DNA of 7,844 nt. Origin: JBECKQ01 sp040235375. GTDB lineage: Bacteria > Planctomycetota > Phycisphaerae > UBA1845. Positions 6,901 to 7,844 of the stretch are shown piece after piece. The position numbers were made by a program, and so were the translations under genes. Below the pieces are notes generated by a model. The model saw only the letters and a list, made by a program, of their open reading frames with translations, ran no database searches and was not told where the DNA came from. The stretch covers positions 1-7,844 of the forward strand of contig JBECKQ010000246.1 of assembly GCA_040235375.1 (NCBI GenBank), written 5' to 3'. Position 1 is the stretch's first letter. Each line of letters opens with the position of its first letter.

Positions 6901-6969
6901 CTTGACGGTGACGGCGACGTTGACGTCAACGACTTCTGCGCGTTTCAAGCGGGGTTTGATGGTCCTTGA
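3943..6969 (+). CDS. Secreted FG-GAP/VCBS propeller with duplicated adhesion-type modules and dockerin-like tail
   Basis: 1008 residues. A signal peptide spans residues 1-26 (Arg-rich start, hydrophobic core, cleavage after ARA). Residues about 45-385 carry seven FG-GAP/VCBS repeats with integrin-type calcium loops (D-x-D/N-x-D-G) starting near residues 49, 108, 153, 198, 250, 304 and 360, consistent with a seven-bladed propeller. A pair of modules follows twice in tandem: an Ig/BACON-like domain (about 389-491 and 665-767; shared GPxGGPFDPP start and a WxTIDN motif) and a MAM/InhA-like jelly-roll domain (about 493-655 and 770-938; shared DSDPGWQTEG and GWNIDDV). The C-terminus is a double dockerin-like segment with Asp946, 948, 950, 954, 957 and Asp986, 988, 990, 994, 997. 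There is no catalytic site and no membrane anchor. A role in binding carbohydrate or protein at the cell surface is inferred. The propeller and tail assignments are firm; the names of the two middle modules are less so. Confidence 0.9.
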   Translation: MYFRTRRFTPILTVLAASAIISSARADQNIFGEPQFWGFAYDFATVAGDFDGDGDIDLFTTDPPTYDSFGQLIDPGDYTINFNTDGQGSFSSQTLIDSDGAHAVFANDLNSDGALDVIDDDIGVMLGNGDGTFGPIIQYSNGHGTSYALGFGDMDNDGDIDIVAPNTGPVLLNNGDGTFYTEFVSSDVAGGIGVGIGDVDEDGVLDIVSVDGYDPVITIQLGLGDGFGNPGPPYTADIGQPEPEDMALVDMNNDGHLDVVTLNGYPSDNVSVVLGNGDGTFGSPTIYEPHDPANFNVEVFKVADVSGDGAPEVAVTSIVYGDAEHHYETGLLLNDGDGGLTLHQTIVDFGQGSENIVAADLDNDGNTDLANASDLLFNQLPATIGMGVKPLDDFFSIGPYGGPFDPPSKTYTLTNNEGFPIEYSASADADWLTIDNMGGMIPAGGSVDVNVSINAAANSLPRGDYGATVLLVNLTNHHGDRTREVTLQVGIEQVIYSFSMDSDPGWQTEGDWAFGQPTGQGGAYGSPDPTSGYTGPNVYGYNLNGDYPGGLWYTNLTTGAIDCSNLSHVSLRFRRWLGVNDQPDSAYVRLSTDGDFFLTVWFNQDEVYDSGWQWVEYELPFADGKSTVYLQWSMGPTYLGGACGWNIDDVQLWGVDNSITGNTGLHVYPAADYAAQGPQGGPFDPPFKHYTVKNDTDHDVDYSVTKTADWITIDNATGTLPPAGAADVTVHINSNANGLPPGRYDDTLMIRNETDGRVDATRAVSLGLPQVVYSFPLDSDPGWQTEGLWAFGQPTGQGGQHGNPDPTSGYTGANVYGYNLNGDYENNLPETNLTTTAIDCSNLSFVSLRFHRWLNLEEGSYDHAYIRVSNDGVNWTDVWANENYITLEEDAWQEEQYGISSFADGQSTVFIRWTMGTTDNIWQYSGWNIDDVEILAVDHSAPLPGDLDGDGDVDMDDFVLFAPCMGGPGVTDPPPGREPSAFEAADLDGDGDVDVNDFCAFQAGFDGP
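5107..6756 (+). repeat. Tandem duplication of a ~277-residue two-domain unit
   Basis: The Ig/BACON-like plus MAM-like unit occurs twice in a row inside the VCBS gene, at about 5107-5907 and 5938-6756. The offset is about 279 codons at the first domain and 277 at the second. The second domain is the better conserved: residues 501-580 and 778-857 are largely identical, with the same aromatic and Gly/Asp pattern. Synonymous codons differ strongly between copies, so the duplication is not recent. Confidence 0.85.
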
Positions 6970-7017
6970 GTACCCGTGCTCCGGTGCACAGGCCTGGAAC
7001 ACGCCCATCGAGGATTG

Positions 7018-7565
7018 CCAACCGAGCCGACGTCGTTCGCGTGGTAGTTAGCGCTGCGTGCCGTCGGCGCCGATCCGGGCGACCAGCTGCGGGCCCTGGA
7101 TGCAATAGGCTTCTATGAGACCGTTGGTGTTTGTCTCGCAGAGCACGTGGCTCATGCCCCGCCCACGATCGAGCACGTAGCGCGTCTCGACACCGTTGTC
7201 GATTCGGGCGATGCGCTGGCCGTCACCTTCGTAGACGTGCCGAACCACACTGCTGCCCGTCGTCTGCGACGTAAGCCGATCCTCGGCGTCGTAGGTGAAG
7301 GTCGTCGTGGTGTCCTGGACCGTTCGCGATGTCAGGTTGTCGTTGTTATCGTAGAGGTAACTGCCCTGACTCGACTCCGTCAGCCGGTGGTCGGCGTGGT
7401 ATTCGTAATCGACGATCAACTGCTCCAGCGTCGGCTGCAGCGTACCCGTCTCGGTCACCGTAGTCGGATAGCCCTCACCGTCACGGATCCAGTTGAAGCT
7501 CAATAGGCCAACGGTGCCGACGTCAGGTGCAACTCCTTTGTCCAGTTGCCAAAGCCATAGTTTTA
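7018..7565 (-). pseudogene. Rhs/YD-repeat protein fragment, frameshifted and cut by an IS
   Basis: On the minus strand, from about 7500 downward, the translation is an Rhs/YD-repeat core: YLYDNNDNLTSRT, TFTYDAEDRLTSQ, then a run ending QLVARIGADGTQR before TAA (7050-7048). Rhs cores normally continue YYHxxDxxGSV here. Dropping one base within 7047-7050 restores YYHANDVGSV, read from 7046 to 7020, so the stop is caused by a one-base insertion. Similarity ends at about 7017, only some 50 bp from the stop of the convergent VCBS gene, so the rest of the gene is missing. At the 5' side the reading frame runs open into sequence assigned to the IS, and ATG 7668 is therefore not a genuine Rhs start. 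Intact Rhs proteins are far longer, secreted or envelope-linked shells, often with a variable toxic tip. This remnant has no start, no tip and no export signal, and should be non-functional. Confidence 0.75.
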
Positions 7566-7590
7566 GGCTCTCCGCCGAAAAAGTTGGTGA
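7566..7590 (+). repeat. Putative left terminal inverted repeat of the IS
   Basis: It starts GGCTCTCCGCCGAAAAAG. Its first eight bases recur at 7619-7626, 53 bp inward. The assignment rests on position and family style; the matching right repeat is outside the window. Confidence 0.45.
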
Positions 7591-7666
7591 CGTAACCTCT
7601 TGAAAAACAATGGACACCGGCTCTCCACGAGCTAAACAGGCGTTGTTGAACGACTCGTCTGTTTGC

Positions 7667-7672
7667 AAGGAG
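7667..7672 (+). promoter_or_regulatory. Ribosome-binding site of the transposase
   Basis: AAGGAG lies 7 nt before GTG 7680. An in-frame TGA at 7647-7649 and the lack of any other start after it fix the GTG as the initiation codon. Confidence 0.7.
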
Positions 7673-7679
7673 AAGCACG

Positions 7680-7844
7680 GTGTCCGGACTCAGTGTAGCC
7701 CATTACTTCCCTTGGCTTCGAGTGAAGATCGTGTATTCCAATGTGGTCACCGAGGCGCCGGCCGCGCTGGTACGGATCGAGCCCGACCTGCGCTTCCGGC
7801 CGGCTTGTCACGCCTGCCGGAACCCGGCCCGTACGGTGCATTCG
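7680..7844 (+). CDS. ISL3-family-like transposase, N-terminal 55 residues (partial)
   Basis: GTG start; the frame stays open to the window edge. Residues 1-40 are a mixed strand/helix segment (HYFPWLRVKIVYSN, then ALVRIEPDLRFRP). Residues 43-54 form the beginning of a zinc ribbon: Cys43, Cys46 and a following HS pair at 54-55. The pattern CxxC-x7-HS near residue 45 is typical of the N-terminal zinc finger of ISL3 (IS204/IS1001/IS1096/IS1165) transposases, which bind the terminal repeats. The DDE catalytic domain would lie beyond the window. It reads away from the Rhs remnant it interrupts. ISL3 is the best match I recognise; another zinc-ribbon transposase family cannot be excluded from 55 residues. 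Confidence 0.75.
   Translation, partial: MSGLSVAHYFPWLRVKIVYSNVVTEAPAALVRIEPDLRFRPACHACRNPARTVHS

Larger units (their letters stand above)
7566..7844 (+). mobile_element. Left end of an ISL3-family-like insertion sequence (partial)
   Basis: The transposase start at 7680 places an IS end a short distance upstream. GGCTCTCCGCCGAAAAAG from 7566 resembles the GG-starting, A-rich terminal inverted repeats of ISL3 elements, and it lies exactly where Rhs-type coding gives way. The 8 bp before it, TAGTTTTA (7558-7565), is AT-rich, as expected for the 8-bp target duplication of this family. A second GGCTCTCC at 7619-7626 is either an internal subterminal repeat or the true end. The right end lies outside the window, so neither the inverted repeat nor the duplication can be confirmed. 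Confidence 0.65.

Noticed and set aside
7048..7668. Intact 206-codon Rhs-type gene starting at ATG 7668
   Set aside because: The first 34 codons come from IS sequence (7566-7668) and the stop is a frameshift product, so the region is an interrupted remnant and not a complete gene.

Overview
This GC-rich window looks like DNA from a planctomycete (Planctomycetota, perhaps a Phycisphaerae- or Pirellulales-like lineage), or a metagenomic relative. The main evidence is protein architecture: exported beta-propeller proteins that end in a double calcium-loop (dockerin-like) tail rich in D-x-D-x-D-G-D-V-D-x-x-D-F. Three separate coding regions here carry such a tail. The phylum is an inference from this style; no rRNA or marker gene is present.

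Layout, left to right. (1) Positions 3-173 hold the 3' end of a gene whose product ends in a dockerin-like calcium loop. (2) Positions 174 to about 2115 form a 1.9-kb stretch with no convincing gene. It contains a 3'-half tRNA-Arg(CCT) remnant on the minus strand, which looks like a scar left by a tRNA-targeting integrative element. It also contains several inverted repeats, a patch of TCGC repeated every 9-10 bp, and a roughly 100-nt nested fold at 1576-1676. (3) Positions 2128-3738 encode a secreted seven-repeat SBBP beta-propeller with a double dockerin-like tail. (4) Positions 3943-6969 encode a 1008-residue secreted protein: a seven-repeat FG-GAP/VCBS propeller, two tandem copies of an (Ig/BACON-like + MAM/jelly-roll-like) unit, and a double dockerin-like tail. 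(5) Positions 7018-7565 on the minus strand are a decayed Rhs/YD-repeat fragment. It is broken by a one-base frameshift, lacks its 3' end, and is cut at its 5' side by (6) the left end of an insertion sequence of probable ISL3 family, whose transposase starts at GTG 7680 and runs off the window.

The two complete genes point the same way, lie about 390 bp apart (stop to ATG), and have near-identical ribosome-binding sites (AAGGAG, 6-nt spacer). Both products carry signal peptides, a seven-repeat propeller and the same calcium-loop tail. They are therefore most likely extracellular or envelope proteins that share one export and sorting or anchoring route. No enzyme active site is visible in either, so binding or structural roles are more likely than catalysis. 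The right end is an erosion zone: an Rhs gene that has lost its end and was then hit by an IS. I see no CRISPR array, no intact tRNA or rRNA gene, and no recognisable defence operon.
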